Source of the DNA: Bremerella sp. TYQ1
GTDB lineage: Bacteria > Planctomycetota > Planctomycetia > Pirellulales > Pirellulaceae
DNA length: 64,000 bases
Direction: 5' to 3'
Assembly: GCF_020150455.1 (NCBI RefSeq)
Contig: NZ_CP083740.1
Span: forward strand, 3,968,001-4,032,000
The notes below the pieces were generated by a model. The model searched no databases, had not been told where the DNA came from, and saw only the letters and a list, made by a program, of their open reading frames with translations. Below, in pieces: positions 38,330 through 47,631 of this stretch (the first letter of the stretch is position 1; every line of letters begins with the position of its first letter). Made by a program: the position numbers and the translations under genes.

Positions 38330-39221
38330 GTTGGCCGCAGTCGGCATCGGCCAGGCGGGCTTGCGCCATCTCGACATACTTGGCCGATTGATCGACACCG
38401 ACGTAGCTACGGCCTAAACGTTTGGCGACAAGCGCCGTTGTGCCGCTGCCCAAAAACGGATCGAGCACAACGCCGTCGTCCGGGCAGGTTGCGTTGATGC
38501 ACGTTTCGACCAACGTCTCGGGGAAGACGGCGAAGTGAGCGTCGCGAAACTTGGAAAGCGGAATCGACCAGACGGTACGCTTGTTGCGTCCCTTCGGATG
38601 AAAGGCCTGATCCCAGCGGGCATCGTGAAGATTGCTGCTGCCACCATTCTTGCCCGCCTCAGGCGTGCTGCCTCGGCGGTGAAAATGATTGCGGCCCCCC
38701 TTCATCTTGCTCTTCTCGCTGAACGTCACGTGCGGCTCGCGAATGGCGTCGGCGTCGTAGAAGTACTGGTTGTTCTTCACCAGCAGAAAGATGTACTCGT
38801 GATCGGTCGTCGGCCGCGTCTTCACGCTGCTGGGCATCGCGTTCGGCTTGTGCCAGATGACATCGCTACGAAGCTTCCAGCCATCGGCTCGCAGTGCTAA
38901 GGCGACCTGCCATGGCAGTCCCAGCAGTTCGCCGTCCAGGTACTTGTCGCCCAGGACCAGCCACAATGCCCCAGTTTCTTTGAGCGTGCGGCGGACTTCA
39001 CGAAAGACGGCTACCAGGCTTTCGACGTACTCTTCCGGTGAAGTCTCTTGCCCGATCTGATCGTCGCCGTCGTAGTTGCGCTGCTGGAAATAGGGAGGGC
39101 TGCTCACCACGCAGTCGATCACTTCGTCCGGAAAGGCTGCCAGAACATCGCGGGCATGCCCATGATGAACGCTATTCGGCTCAAACGCCGGCGAAGCCGC
39201 TTTAGAACCCTTCCGTGGCAT
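38304..39221 (-). CDS. Orphan DNA methyltransferase (amino-MTase, SPPY type)
   Basis: The 305-residue product is a beta-class-type DNA methyltransferase: the target-side motif IV comes first (VVSSPPYFQQRNYDG, SPPY at 41-44) and the S-adenosylmethionine motif I comes last (VLDPFLGSGTTALVAKRLGR ... YVGVDQS). SPPY suggests N4-cytosine methylation, but N6-adenine cannot be excluded. No restriction enzyme or specificity gene lies nearby, so it looks solitary. It lies 15 bp downstream of argS on the same strand, and its 3' end overlaps the converging membrane protein gene. Confidence 0.92.
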   Translation of the reverse strand: MPRKGSKAASPAFEPNSVHHGHARDVLAAFPDEVIDCVVSSPPYFQQRNYDGDDQIGQETSPEEYVESLVAVFREVRRTLKETGALWLVLGDKYLDGELLGLPWQVALALRADGWKLRSDVIWHKPNAMPSSVKTRPTTDHEYIFLLVKNNQYFYDADAIREPHVTFSEKSKMKGGRNHFHRRGSTPEAGKNGGSSNLHDARWDQAFHPKGRNKRTVWSIPLSKFRDAHFAVFPETLVETCINATCPDDGVVLDPFLGSGTTALVAKRLGRSYVGVDQSAKYVEMAQARLADADCGQLSLPGLGK

Positions 39222-39236
39222 GATGATCTCCGGCGA

Positions 39237-41213
39237 CTACATCTTTTCGACGGTTTGAATACCCAACAAATCCAAGCCTTGTTGTATCACCCGAGCCGTC
39301 AAATCGCAAAGCAAGAGCCGGCTATTCTTTTGCTCTTCCGAGCCTGCTTCCAATACTTTGCACTGATCATAGAAGCTGCTGTACGACTTCGCCAACTGAT
39401 CGAACAAATAGCTCGTCAGGTAATTCGGCCGATAATCGATCAACACGTCGTCCAATGCTTCTGAGAACCGCAGTACGGCGACCGCCAACTGACGTTCGGC
39501 AGGATGCTCGAGCACGATCGGAGCGCCGCTGGTTCGCAGGGCATCGATGTTCACGCCCCCTTTGCGGAAGATACTTTGCACGCGAGCGTAAGCGTACTGC
39601 ATGTACGTCGAGGTATTCCCGTTAAGGGCCAGCATTTTGTCGTAGCTGAACTTGTAGTCCGACTCGCGGTTCTGCGACAGATCGCCATACTTCAGCGAGG
39701 CAATCCCGACGATCTCGGAGATCTCCTTCTGATCGTCGGCACTCAACGACTCCCCTTCCGGCGACTTGGCCGCTTGCTCGGCAACAATCTTATTGGCCCG
39801 CGAAACGGCTTCGTCCAGCAAACCTTCCAGCCCAACGGTATCACCACTGCGAGTCTTGAACGGCTTGCCATCGTCCCCCATTACCGTGCCGAAGCTGACA
39901 TGCTTCAGCTCGATATCGGTATAACCCCACAGCCGCGTAGCAGCGAACAACTTGTCGAAGTGGTCCCCTTGGCGGAAGTCGACCACGTAGAGAATCGCAT
40001 CGGGTTTCCACGTTTCCATGCGATACGCGATCGTCGCCAGGTCGGTCGTTGAGTAAAGGAACGCCCCGTCCCGCTTGCGAATGATCATCGGAGCTTTGAA
40101 GCCGTCCAGGAATACACACGTTGCTCCTTCCGACTCTTTGGCCAGGCCTCGTTTCTCGAAGTCTTCCACCACCGCTGCCAGGCGATCGTGATAAAAGCTT
40201 TCGCCCAGTTGATGATCGAAGGTCACATTCAGCCGCTCGTAGACCCGCTTGATCTCGTCTTCGCAGAACGGCAGAAACTCTTTCCACAGCGCGATGTTCT
40301 CGGCGTCTCCCTCATGCAGCTTGGCCGTTTCCTGCAGGACGGCCGTGCTGATGTTGGCATGTTCGTCCGCCATCTTTTTCAGCTGAGGGTCTTCTTCCGT
40401 TTTAGCGATCTTCGCTTGGGTCGACTCGATCTCTTCGTTCAAGTCTTTGATCTGCGACTGGAATCGGCCGACTTCCTTCTTTTGCTTTTTCGCTTCCGCT
40501 TTGTCGGTTGGCTCTGGGGCTTTCTTGGCCGTTTCGTATTCGGTGGTCCGCTCGGCCAGTTTATCGATCAACTGCGGCAGCGCTTTCTTGGCGTCGAAGT
40601 AATCCATCAACCCCCGCACGACGCGATAGATCCGCGACAGCTCCGGAACCGGCGCCTTCTGGTAAGCATCCTTTTCGGCGAAGTGCTTATAGCCGTAGAT
40701 GATCATCCCGAACTGCGTGCCCCAGTCTCCCAGGTGATTGTCGCTAATCGCGTTGTGACCCAGGAATTTGAGCGTGCGGCAGAGCGAGTCGCCGATCACC
40801 GTGCTACGGATGTGCCCGACATGCATCGGCTTGGCGACGTTCGGGGAAGAATAGTCGACGATGTACGTCTTTGGCTCGGCGACTTTTTCAATGCCGATCC
40901 GCGGATCGGTCTTCGCGGCGGCTAACTGCTGCTGGATCCACTCGTCACGCAGCTTCAAGTTGATGAAGCCTGGTCCCGCGACTTCCGGCGTCTCGCAGAT
41001 ATCCTCGACGTTTACCGCTTCCACCACTTCCGCGGCCAAATCGCGCGGGTTCTTGCCGACCTTCTTCGCCAAGCCCATCGCGAAGTTGGCCTGATAGTCG
41101 CCGAACTTCGGATCGCCGGCCGGACGAATCATATCCAGCAGCGGACCGACATCATCGGTCATCGGCTGTAACACAGGCTTAAACCGGGCACGCAGCAGAG
41201 CAAGGATGTTCAT
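39237..41213 (-). CDS. argS: Arginine--tRNA ligase
   Basis: This class I aminoacyl-tRNA synthetase charges tRNA-Arg. The N-terminal additional domain comes first, then the HIGH-type motif HVGHIRS (131-137) in YSSPNVAKPMHVGHIRSTVI; the C-terminal anticodon domain includes YARVQSIFRKGG. As in many ArgS proteins the KMSK motif is replaced, here by KTRSGDTVGL. At 658 residues it is roughly 80-100 residues longer than the usual enzyme, because a Lys/Glu-rich coiled-coil-like insertion occupies about 205-290 within the catalytic part. It is upstream of the methyltransferase gene and 204 bp from rsfS, with hairpin repeats in between. Confidence 0.96.
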   Translation of the reverse strand: MNILALLRARFKPVLQPMTDDVGPLLDMIRPAGDPKFGDYQANFAMGLAKKVGKNPRDLAAEVVEAVNVEDICETPEVAGPGFINLKLRDEWIQQQLAAAKTDPRIGIEKVAEPKTYIVDYSSPNVAKPMHVGHIRSTVIGDSLCRTLKFLGHNAISDNHLGDWGTQFGMIIYGYKHFAEKDAYQKAPVPELSRIYRVVRGLMDYFDAKKALPQLIDKLAERTTEYETAKKAPEPTDKAEAKKQKKEVGRFQSQIKDLNEEIESTQAKIAKTEEDPQLKKMADEHANISTAVLQETAKLHEGDAENIALWKEFLPFCEDEIKRVYERLNVTFDHQLGESFYHDRLAAVVEDFEKRGLAKESEGATCVFLDGFKAPMIIRKRDGAFLYSTTDLATIAYRMETWKPDAILYVVDFRQGDHFDKLFAATRLWGYTDIELKHVSFGTVMGDDGKPFKTRSGDTVGLEGLLDEAVSRANKIVAEQAAKSPEGESLSADDQKEISEIVGIASLKYGDLSQNRESDYKFSYDKMLALNGNTSTYMQYAYARVQSIFRKGGVNIDALRTSGAPIVLEHPAERQLAVAVLRFSEALDDVLIDYRPNYLTSYLFDQLAKSYSSFYDQCKVLEAGSEEQKNSRLLLCDLTARVIQQGLDLLGIQTVEKM

Positions 41214-41245
41214 GGATTATCTTCAGGAGGAAGCAATAACAAAAA

Positions 41246-41277
41246 CATGCCCACGAAGACGTGAGCATGGCACCCGA
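41246..41277 (+). repeat. Dispersed hairpin repeat A, copy 1
   Basis: This is a 32-nt unit with stem CATGCCCACG / CGTGAGCATG (one mismatch) and loop AAGA, followed by GCACCCGA. It differs from copy 3 (48119-48150) at two positions. It lies in the argS-rsfS spacer. Confidence 0.75.
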
Positions 41278-41323
41278 TCGATGATTAGATTATCGCGAAA
41301 ATACATGCGACGTGTACCGTAGG

Positions 41324-41338
41324 GTCCGCTGTGCGGAC
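41324..41338 (+). repeat. Dispersed hairpin repeat B, copy 1
   Basis: GTCCGC-TGT-GCGGAC is a perfect 6-bp hairpin preceded by GTAGG. A related hairpin with the same GTAGGG lead and TGT loop lies after uvrA (47537-47557). Confidence 0.5.
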
Positions 41339-41417
41339 GCGACAATACGCCTGGCAGATCTCATTGCTTGGGTGACTGGGGTCAGATTACCCAGAACGAT
41401 CGCTCTGAATCCTGGTG

Positions 41418-41828
41418 TTATTCACCCGGTTCGCGCAGGATGTCGGACATGTCCAGCTTTTTGGCGTCGGCCCACAGTTGTTCCAGCTGGAAATATTCGC
41501 GGGTCTCTTCGTCGAACAGATGGCACACGACGGTACCGTAGTCCAATAAGATCCAACGGCTTTCGTCGTAGCCTTCGCGACCCATACGGCGATCGCCCAG
41601 CTCTTTTTCAAGCTTGTCGTCGATCTCTTCGCTCATCGCGTGCAACTGACGACGGCTACCGCCGGTGCCGATGACGAAGTAATCGAAGATTGGCGTTAGA
41701 TGCCGCATGTCGAGGATGCAGATATCTTTGCCCTTGTTGTCTTCGATGACCTGAGCCGCGGCGATGGCCAGTTTCAGGCTGCGTTCTTGGCTTTCACTCG
41801 AAGCTTCGGATTTGTCAGAATCAGTCAC
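41418..41828 (-). CDS. rsfS: Ribosome silencing factor RsfS
   Basis: The 136-residue product matches the RsfS/Iojap family, which binds ribosomal protein uL14 and prevents subunit joining in stationary phase. The signature includes AAAQVIEDNKGKDICILDMRH, FDYFVIGTGGSRRQLHAMSEEI, then RWILLDYGTVVCHLFDEETREYFQLEQLW. The length is typical. An N-terminal Ser/Glu-rich extension of about 15 residues precedes the core. It is downstream of the PIN-TRAM gene and upstream of argS, all leftward. Confidence 0.94.
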   Translation of the reverse strand: MTDSDKSEASSESQERSLKLAIAAAQVIEDNKGKDICILDMRHLTPIFDYFVIGTGGSRRQLHAMSEEIDDKLEKELGDRRMGREGYDESRWILLDYGTVVCHLFDEETREYFQLEQLWADAKKLDMSDILREPGE

Positions 41829-41919
41829 GCGAATACTTGGGGACTAGAGTCGATGTTGATGAATTATTCGTCAGATGGCGACCAACGCTGCGGCGGACAA
41901 CCGTCTGAATAACGCAAGC

Positions 41920-41950
41920 GATGGCTATCGGCTCAAGAGCCGTAGCCATC
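41920..41950 (+). repeat. Long imperfect hairpin between rsfS and PIN-TRAM gene
   Basis: Arms GATGGCTATCGGCTC and GAGCCGTAGCCATC pair with a single bulged base around a 2-nt loop. It sits downstream of the PIN-TRAM gene and may act as a transcript end; no T-run is seen. Its style resembles the other hairpin units nearby. Confidence 0.5.
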
Positions 41951-41983
41951 CTACGCTGGAATCTCGAATGGAATAACGTTTAT

Positions 41984-43057
41984 CTAAGCGGAAGTATTGG
42001 CGTGGGCTTGTTTGCCGCCCGGTCCGCTGCCTTCGCTTCCTTCGTAGCGACCGAAAATCATGCGGCCGGCACTGGTTTGCAGCACGCTGGTCACCAGGAT
42101 GCGAACTTGCGTATTGATATGATCGCGGCCCCCTTCGACGACAATCATCGTGCCGTCGTCCAGGTAACCGACGCCTTGGCTTTCTTCCTCACCCTTTTTG
42201 ACAATCCGGACCGAAAGATGTTCGCCCGGCAGGAATACAGGCTTCAATGCGTTGGCGATCTCGTTGAGGTTGATCACCTCGACGTTATGCAGCTTGGCCA
42301 CTTTGTTCAAGTTGTAATCGCCGGTAACGATCTTTCCTTCCAGAAGCTTCGCCAGCAGGACCAGCTTCATATCGACCGGTTGGCCTTCCATGTCAGGCGT
42401 TTCGCGGTCGTGGATCTTCAGATCAACTTTCTCGTTGTTACGCAGGCGATTGAGGATATCGAGCCCGCGGCGACCGCGACTTCGTTTCAGCTTATCGCTG
42501 CTGTCGGCGATGCCTTGCAGTTCGGCAAGCACAAACCGCGGCATAATCAGCACGTTGTCGAAGAACCCTGTCTCGACGACGTCAGCGATGCGGCCGTCAA
42601 TCACGATACTGGTATCCAGCACGTACGGCTTGGGGCCCTTCACTTCCTTGGCGAATTCGACGTAAGGAATGATGAACCGGAAGTCGTCCTTCGTCTGCAG
42701 AACGAGACTGATACAGCTGTAACACAGTACCATCCCGATCACCAGCTGCAATGCACGGTGCGCTGTGACGGCCCCTGGGTTATCGGCGGGGAACCAAACC
42801 TGGGTAATGAGCCCCAAGATATACGTCAGCGATAACCCCACCAGCAGCCCGAAATAGACGCCGGAAATGGTGTCGTACCGCTTATTCTTGACGAAGATAT
42901 CGATCCCGATCACGGCCAACGCCAAGATCAGGACACCGACGAACGCCCAGAATGGCTGATCTTGCAGCGCACTACGGAACGCATCGACTTGAATCACGGT
43001 GATGCCGACGCCGGCGGCCACCAAGATAAACACAATTCTGAGAACTATCAGCGCCAC
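41984..43057 (-). CDS. Membrane PIN-TRAM domain protein (YacL-like)
   Basis: The 357-residue product has four N-terminal membrane helices, starting with IVLRIVFILVAAGVGITVI. A PIN ribonuclease-like domain follows (YVLDTSIVIDGRIADVVETG ... MPRFVLAELQGIADSSDKLK ... GRRGLDILNRL), with acidic residues placed as in active PIN nucleases. The C-terminus is a TRAM RNA-binding domain (LPGEHLSVRIVKKGEEESQG, VGYLDDGTMIVVEGG). This architecture is widespread in Gram-positives and planctomycetes; the target RNA is unknown. It is upstream of rsfS on the same strand. Confidence 0.93.
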   Translation of the reverse strand: MALIVLRIVFILVAAGVGITVIQVDAFRSALQDQPFWAFVGVLILALAVIGIDIFVKNKRYDTISGVYFGLLVGLSLTYILGLITQVWFPADNPGAVTAHRALQLVIGMVLCYSCISLVLQTKDDFRFIIPYVEFAKEVKGPKPYVLDTSIVIDGRIADVVETGFFDNVLIMPRFVLAELQGIADSSDKLKRSRGRRGLDILNRLRNNEKVDLKIHDRETPDMEGQPVDMKLVLLAKLLEGKIVTGDYNLNKVAKLHNVEVINLNEIANALKPVFLPGEHLSVRIVKKGEEESQGVGYLDDGTMIVVEGGRDHINTQVRILVTSVLQTSAGRMIFGRYEGSEGSGPGGKQAHANTSA

Positions 43058-43203
43058 GAGAGACCCTGCAGGACTGGACCCAATTCAAATAAGAGAGCGT
43101 TCACCACCCCCTCAGGCTGGTCCCATCCCCTTTAAAGTAAACCTGTTCACTATTCCAAGTGAGGTATTTTACCTTGCAACTCGGTTGAAAGCATCCCCAT
43201 AGA

Positions 43204-44313
43204 CTAGCGAAAATGGGCCTCAAACTCCCGTTGGCAATACGAGTCGGTCATGGTGGCTATATAATAGCCAACGGTCCTCGGCAGCCCCCAAACCTCGAAC
43301 CAATCGGCACATTTCCCACGTACGAGCTCAGGACGACGAATATAGCCATCGTACATCTGCCTCAATTGGTCCTGTCCCCGTTTGCGGAACTCCACAATGT
43401 CAGGGTGGCGGTAAACGCGGTGGAAGAGGAACTGCTCGAGCTGCGTTTTCCGTGCTCGCAGATCGTCGCTAACGGTCACAATTGGCTCACACATCTCCGC
43501 TTCTTCGGGGGTCGTCGGCTTCCATTTGCCGATCCGCTCCATGGCGGTTTCCATGACATCGGTCACCTGAACATCGATCAGCTGCCGAATGACCATCTTC
43601 CGGAGCCGTCGCCCAGTTAACTCGCCGTAGCGTTGATAGGCCCGTTCGGCACTTTGGGCAAATAACGGAACCTGCATAAGCTCTTCAAACTTCACGAGCC
43701 CCAACTTCAATGCGTCGTCGGCATCGTGGGCGTCGTAGGTAATGCTGTCGCACGTCTCGACCGTCTGGGCTTCCAACAACGGCCGCAGGAAGGTCATTTG
43801 CCGCTTATCGACCCGCGTAATCTGTCCCTCCAGCACCTCGTGCGTCAGGTTCAATCCATCGTAGTACGGACTACGAATTTCGAGGTTCTTCACCAACACC
43901 AAGCCAAACGCGTTGTGCGAGAACCCACCGCAGTCGACCATGCATTCCTTCAGAACGTCTTCCCCGGTGTGGCCGAACGGTGGATGTCCTAGATCGTGCA
44001 GATATCCCAAAGCCTCGATCAGCTCTTCATTCAGTCCCAAGCTGCGCCCGATCGTGCGGGCAATGGTAACCACTTCGATGGTGTGCGTCAGCCGCGTGCG
44101 GTGATAGTCGCTGATGTTCATGAACACCTGCGTTTTGTCGGCTAGTCGGCGAAACGCACTGCTATGGATAATCCGATCTCGATCGCGCTGAAACGGCGAC
44201 CGATACGGGTGGTCCGCCTCGTCATGCTCGCGCCCCCGCGACTGCTTACTCCGGAGGGCATAAGGTGCGAGAAGCCGCTCTTCTCGTTCGCTGTAACTCA
44301 AGAAACTATGCAT
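43204..44313 (-). CDS. dgt: Deoxyguanosinetriphosphate triphosphohydrolase-like protein
   Basis: This HD-domain dNTPase releases tripolyphosphate from dNTPs. Metal ligands are visible as RTRLTHTIEV (His77) and LHDLGHPPFGH (His106, Asp107), following FRRLADKTQVF. At 369 residues it belongs to the shorter, dGTPase-like class rather than the 505-residue enterobacterial Dgt. The substrate preference is therefore uncertain. It is divergent from uvrA; the spacer between them contains the 188-bp inverted-repeat element. Confidence 0.93.
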   Translation of the reverse strand: MHSFLSYSEREERLLAPYALRSKQSRGREHDEADHPYRSPFQRDRDRIIHSSAFRRLADKTQVFMNISDYHRTRLTHTIEVVTIARTIGRSLGLNEELIEALGYLHDLGHPPFGHTGEDVLKECMVDCGGFSHNAFGLVLVKNLEIRSPYYDGLNLTHEVLEGQITRVDKRQMTFLRPLLEAQTVETCDSITYDAHDADDALKLGLVKFEELMQVPLFAQSAERAYQRYGELTGRRLRKMVIRQLIDVQVTDVMETAMERIGKWKPTTPEEAEMCEPIVTVSDDLRARKTQLEQFLFHRVYRHPDIVEFRKRGQDQLRQMYDGYIRRPELVRGKCADWFEVWGLPRTVGYYIATMTDSYCQREFEAHFR

Positions 44314-44327
44314 TGCGCTTCGCTTTG

Positions 44328-44515
44328 GTTTTCAGTTTTCAGTGTTCGGTTTTCAGTCAGAGAGAATCGATGACCGCCACAGCAGGTATGCCCTAAGTCC
44401 TGTCCCCTCGCCCCTTTGGGAAGAGGGTTAGGGTGACGGGCGCACCCGGCAAATCGCTCTTTTGAGCGATAAAGTTCACTCTCTTGCTGAAAACGGAACG
44501 CCGAAAACTGAAAAC
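44328..44515. repeat. 188-bp MITE-like element with 29-bp inverted ends
   Basis: The left arm (44328-44356) and right arm (44487-44515) are inverted copies matching at 26 of 29 positions, built of GTTTTCAG-type units. Inside are a CCCCTCGCCC/AGAGGG hairpin region near 44405-44440 and a perfect 7-bp hairpin ATCGCTC-TTTT-GAGCGAT near 44453-44470. It encodes nothing. I see no clear target-site duplication and no transposase. It makes up most of the 337-bp dgt-uvrA spacer (44314-44650). Confidence 0.7.
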
Positions 44516-44650
44516 GATCCTCTAGTTGCCACCTCTAGCAGGCCCTGTTAGCCTGAACTGAATTGTCGCTCATCATTTATACCTTTAAGGTCGGGTTTGC
44601 CCCATGGCAGGGGCGAGGCGCGAAGTCCCGGTCTTATCAGTCCAGCGTGA

Positions 44651-47527
44651 TTGTCTGCTACCGTGGATTTTCATCGAGATAAGCTGTCTGACATCGACCC
44701 GACGCAGGATTCTTCTTCCATTAGCGTTCGCGGGGCCCGCGTTCATAATCTGAAGAATGTCGATATCGATCTTCCGCGCGATCAATTGATCGTCATCACC
44801 GGTCCTAGCGGCAGCGGCAAAAGTTCGCTCGCCCTCGACACGCTTTACGCCGAAGGGCAACGGCAATATGTCGAAAGCCTTTCGGTGTACGCGCGGCAGT
44901 TTCTCGATCAGATGGAACGTCCCGACGTCGACTTGATCGTCGGTTTGCAGCCCACCATCTGTATCGACCAGCGCACCGGCAGTCAAAACCCACGCAGCAC
45001 CGTCGCCACGATCACCGAGATCTACGACTACCTCCGTCTGCTGATGGCTCGCCTGGGGCAACCGCATTGCTGGAAGTGCGATCGTCCGATCACGCAGCAA
45101 ACGGCCGAACAAATCCAAGATCGCCTGCTCGCGCTGCCGGAAGAAACCAAGCTGATGATCATGGCCCCGATGGTTCAGGGACGCAAAGGGGCCCACAAGG
45201 AAGTCCTCGATAAGATCCGCCGCGAAGGCCTGCTCCGCGTTCGCGTTGACGACGAGGTCTATCAGATCGATGAAGTCCCCGAACTGAACCCCAAGAAGAA
45301 TCACACCATCGAAGCGATCGTCGACCGCATCATCATTCGCGAAGGGCTTCGTGCTCGCATGAGCGATTCGGTCGGCATGGCCCTGAAGCTTGGCGATGGG
45401 CGGCTTCTTTCGTGCCACTTGGACACCGAAAAAGTCGACGACAAGCATCCCAAGGGAACGTGGATCGACCAGATCTTCAACACCGAGCTGGCGTGCACCG
45501 AGTGCAATCTCAGCTTCATCGATATCGAGCCCCGCACGTTCAGCTTCAACAGCCCTTACGGCACTTGTCCGAAGTGCGAAGGGCTTGGCATCTGCGAAGA
45601 GTTCGACCCCGACTTGGTGCTCCCTGATCGCGAACAGTCGCTCGACGACGGCGCGATCGCTCCTTGGCGCGGTCTCACTGCCGCGGCACTTACCAAAGTC
45701 AGCAAAGGCCTCGACACGTGGCTCGAAAAGCATAAGCTCGACCGCACGACGAAGCTCAGCGATTGGTCCGAAGACCTCCGCACGAAACTCCTTTCCGGCG
45801 AAGGCAAAGCGTGGCAAGGGATTCTGATCGCGCTAGAAAAAGAATTCGTCACCACCACGCGGAAGAAGCGGCTCGAACAACTCGGCAAGTTCCGCGGCAA
45901 GCTCCCCTGCCCTGCGTGCCATGGGGCTCGTCTGCGACCTGAGGCGCTCGCCGTGCGTGTGGCCGATCACAACATTCATCAGATCGTCCGGCTCAGCATC
46001 AACGACGCGCGGACCTTCTTCGATCAGCTCGAGTTCGACGAACATGAAAGCCTGATCGCAACGCCCATCGTCCGCGAGATTTCCAAACGGCTAGAGTTCC
46101 TCGAGAAAGTTGGGGCTGATTACCTCACCCTCGATCGCGCCGCCGATACGCTCAGCGGTGGCGAACTGCAGCGCGTTCGCCTGGCCACTGGTATCGGCAG
46201 CGGCTTAGTCGGCATCTGCTATATCCTCGACGAACCTTCGATCGGGCTACATTCGCGCGACAACCATCGCTTGATCGAAGCTCTCGTCGAATTGCGTGAC
46301 CATGGCAACACGGTCATCGTCGTGGAACATGACGAAGCGATCATGCGTGTCGCCGATCGCCTGGTCGACGTCGGCCCCGGCGCAGGGCACCGTGGAGGGC
46401 AGATCATTGCCGAAGGAACTCCCGCGGTCGTCTCCGACGTCGAAGCTTCGATCACTGGGCAATACCTTTCCGGCCGCACGAAGATCGACGTTCCGACGTC
46501 ACGGCGTAAAGTTGCCAAAACACGCATGATCTCCATCGAAGGCGCGACGACCAACAACTTGAAAGATGTCGCCGTGCAAGTTCCGCTCGGGGCATTCGTC
46601 TGCGTGACCGGCGTTAGCGGCAGTGGCAAAAGTTCGCTCGTTAACGAGACGATTACCCCCGCACTGCTGCGTCGCTTGGGGCAACCATCGCAGCGACCTG
46701 GCGCGTTTACCAGTCTTCGCGGAACAAGCCAGATCGACAAAGTCATTCCGATCGATCAGTCTCCGATCGGCCGCACGCCGCGCAGTAATCCGGCCACCTA
46801 CACCGGCGTCTTCGACGAAATCCGCAAAGTGTTCGCCGACACCCGGCAAGCGAAGCAATATGGCTACAAGGCGTCGCGGTTCAGCTTCAATGTGAAGGGT
46901 GGTCGCTGTGAAGAATGCCAAGGGCAAGGACTGCGGAAGATCGAAATGAACTTCCTGCCAGACCTGTTCGTCGAGTGCCCTCAGTGCCACGGCAAGCGGT
47001 TCAATCGGCAAACGCTGCGAGTCAAATACAAAGACCTGTCGATTGCCGACGTGTTGAACTTGCCGATCGAAGAAGCGGCCGAATTCTTTGAAGCGGTTCC
47101 AACGATTCATCGCGTCTTGGCGAGCCTGTGCGATGTCGGTCTTGGCTATCTCTCCCTCGGCCAACCGAGCACGACCCTATCTGGCGGCGAAGCACAGCGA
47201 ATCAAGCTGGCCACCGAATTAGCTCGCACCGAAACCGGCAGCACGCTGTACGTCCTTGATGAACCGACGACAGGGCTTCACTTCGAGGACATCCGTCGCT
47301 TGCTCTCGGTCCTCAGTCGACTGGTCGACAAGGGGAACACGGTTCTCGTCATCGAGCACAATTTGGACGTGATCAAAAGCGCCGACTGGCTCATCGACCT
47401 CGGTCCCGAAGGGGGCTCCGGCGGCGGGCACATCATCGCCACCGGTACCCCGGAACAAGTCGCCGAAGTGGAAGCAAGCTACACCGGCCAATACCTGAAA
47501 CCCCTGCTCAACGGCCACCCTGACTAA
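44651..47527 (+). CDS. uvrA: Excinuclease ABC subunit UvrA
   Basis: This is the damage-recognition ATPase of nucleotide excision repair. It is an ABC ATPase with two nucleotide sites: Walker [10 protein letters not shown] (51-59) and GVSGSGKSS in the second half, with signature sequences [12 protein letters not shown] and [12 protein letters not shown]. Zinc-finger cysteines occur as [21 protein letters not shown] and [16 protein letters not shown], plus CWKCDRPI. At 958 residues it has family length. The start is a TTG at 44651; a GTG four codons later is equally possible. The downstream spacer holds hairpin repeats. Confidence 0.97.
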   Translation: MSATVDFHRDKLSDIDPTQDSSSISVRGARVHNLKNVDIDLPRDQLIVITGPSGSGKSSLALDTLYAEGQRQYVESLSVYARQFLDQMERPDVDLIVGLQPTICIDQRTGSQNPRSTVATITEIYDYLRLLMARLGQPHCWKCDRPITQQTAEQIQDRLLALPEETKLMIMAPMVQGRKGAHKEVLDKIRREGLLRVRVDDEVYQIDEVPELNPKKNHTIEAIVDRIIIREGLRARMSDSVGMALKLGDGRLLSCHLDTEKVDDKHPKGTWIDQIFNTELACTECNLSFIDIEPRTFSFNSPYGTCPKCEGLGICEEFDPDLVLPDREQSLDDGAIAPWRGLTAAALTKVSKGLDTWLEKHKLDRTTKLSDWSEDLRTKLLSGEGKAWQGILIALEKEFVTTTRKKRLEQLGKFRGKLPCPACHGARLRPEALAVRVADHNIHQIVRLSINDARTFFDQLEFDEHESLIATPIVREISKRLEFLEKVGADYLTLDRAADTLSGGELQRVRLATGIGSGLVGICYILDEPSIGLHSRDNHRLIEALVELRDHGNTVIVVEHDEAIMRVADRLVDVGPGAGHRGGQIIAEGTPAVVSDVEASITGQYLSGRTKIDVPTSRRKVAKTRMISIEGATTNNLKDVAVQVPLGAFVCVTGVSGSGKSSLVNETITPALLRRLGQPSQRPGAFTSLRGTSQIDKVIPIDQSPIGRTPRSNPATYTGVFDEIRKVFADTRQAKQYGYKASRFSFNVKGGRCEECQGQGLRKIEMNFLPDLFVECPQCHGKRFNRQTLRVKYKDLSIADVLNLPIEEAAEFFEAVPTIHRVLASLCDVGLGYLSLGQPSTTLSGGEAQRIKLATELARTETGSTLYVLDEPTTGLHFEDIRRLLSVLSRLVDKGNTVLVIEHNLDVIKSADWLIDLGPEGGSGGGHIIATGTPEQVAEVEASYTGQYLKPLLNGHPD

Positions 47528-47536
47528 AGCCAAGTA

Positions 47537-47557
47537 GGGCCCGCGTGTCGCGGGTCC
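47537..47557 (+). repeat. Dispersed hairpin repeat B, copy 2
   Basis: GGCCCGCG-TGT-CGCGGGTC, preceded by GTAG, is an 8-bp hairpin with one G-U pair lying 10 bp after the uvrA stop. It may double as the uvrA transcript end. Confidence 0.5.
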
Positions 47558-47576
47558 GATACCAGATTCCGGCTGC

Positions 47577-47608
47577 CATGCTCATGCGGACGTGAGCAGG
47601 GTACCCGA
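47577..47608 (+). repeat. Dispersed hairpin repeat A, copy 2
   Basis: A 32-nt unit starting CATGCTCATGCGGACGTGAG and ending GTACCCGA is the same length and plan as copies at 41246-41277 and 48119-48150, with several substitutions. Confidence 0.65.
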
Positions 47609-47631
47609 GCTTGTTAGTTGTCAAAAAGACC

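Noticed and set aside
38304..39221. Restriction-modification or defence system
   Set aside because: Only the methyltransferase is present; neighbours are argS and a small membrane protein.
39237..41213. Absence of KMSK in arginyl-tRNA synthetase
   Set aside because: Loss of the canonical KMSK motif is common in ArgS proteins and is not an anomaly.
44328..44515. Insertion sequence in the dgt-uvrA spacer
   Set aside because: The inverted ends suggest mobility, but there is no transposase gene and no target duplication, so it is listed only as a repeat.
44585..45817. Open frame of 410 codons on the minus strand opposite uvrA
   Set aside because: Shadow of the UvrA coding sequence; no recognisable domain.
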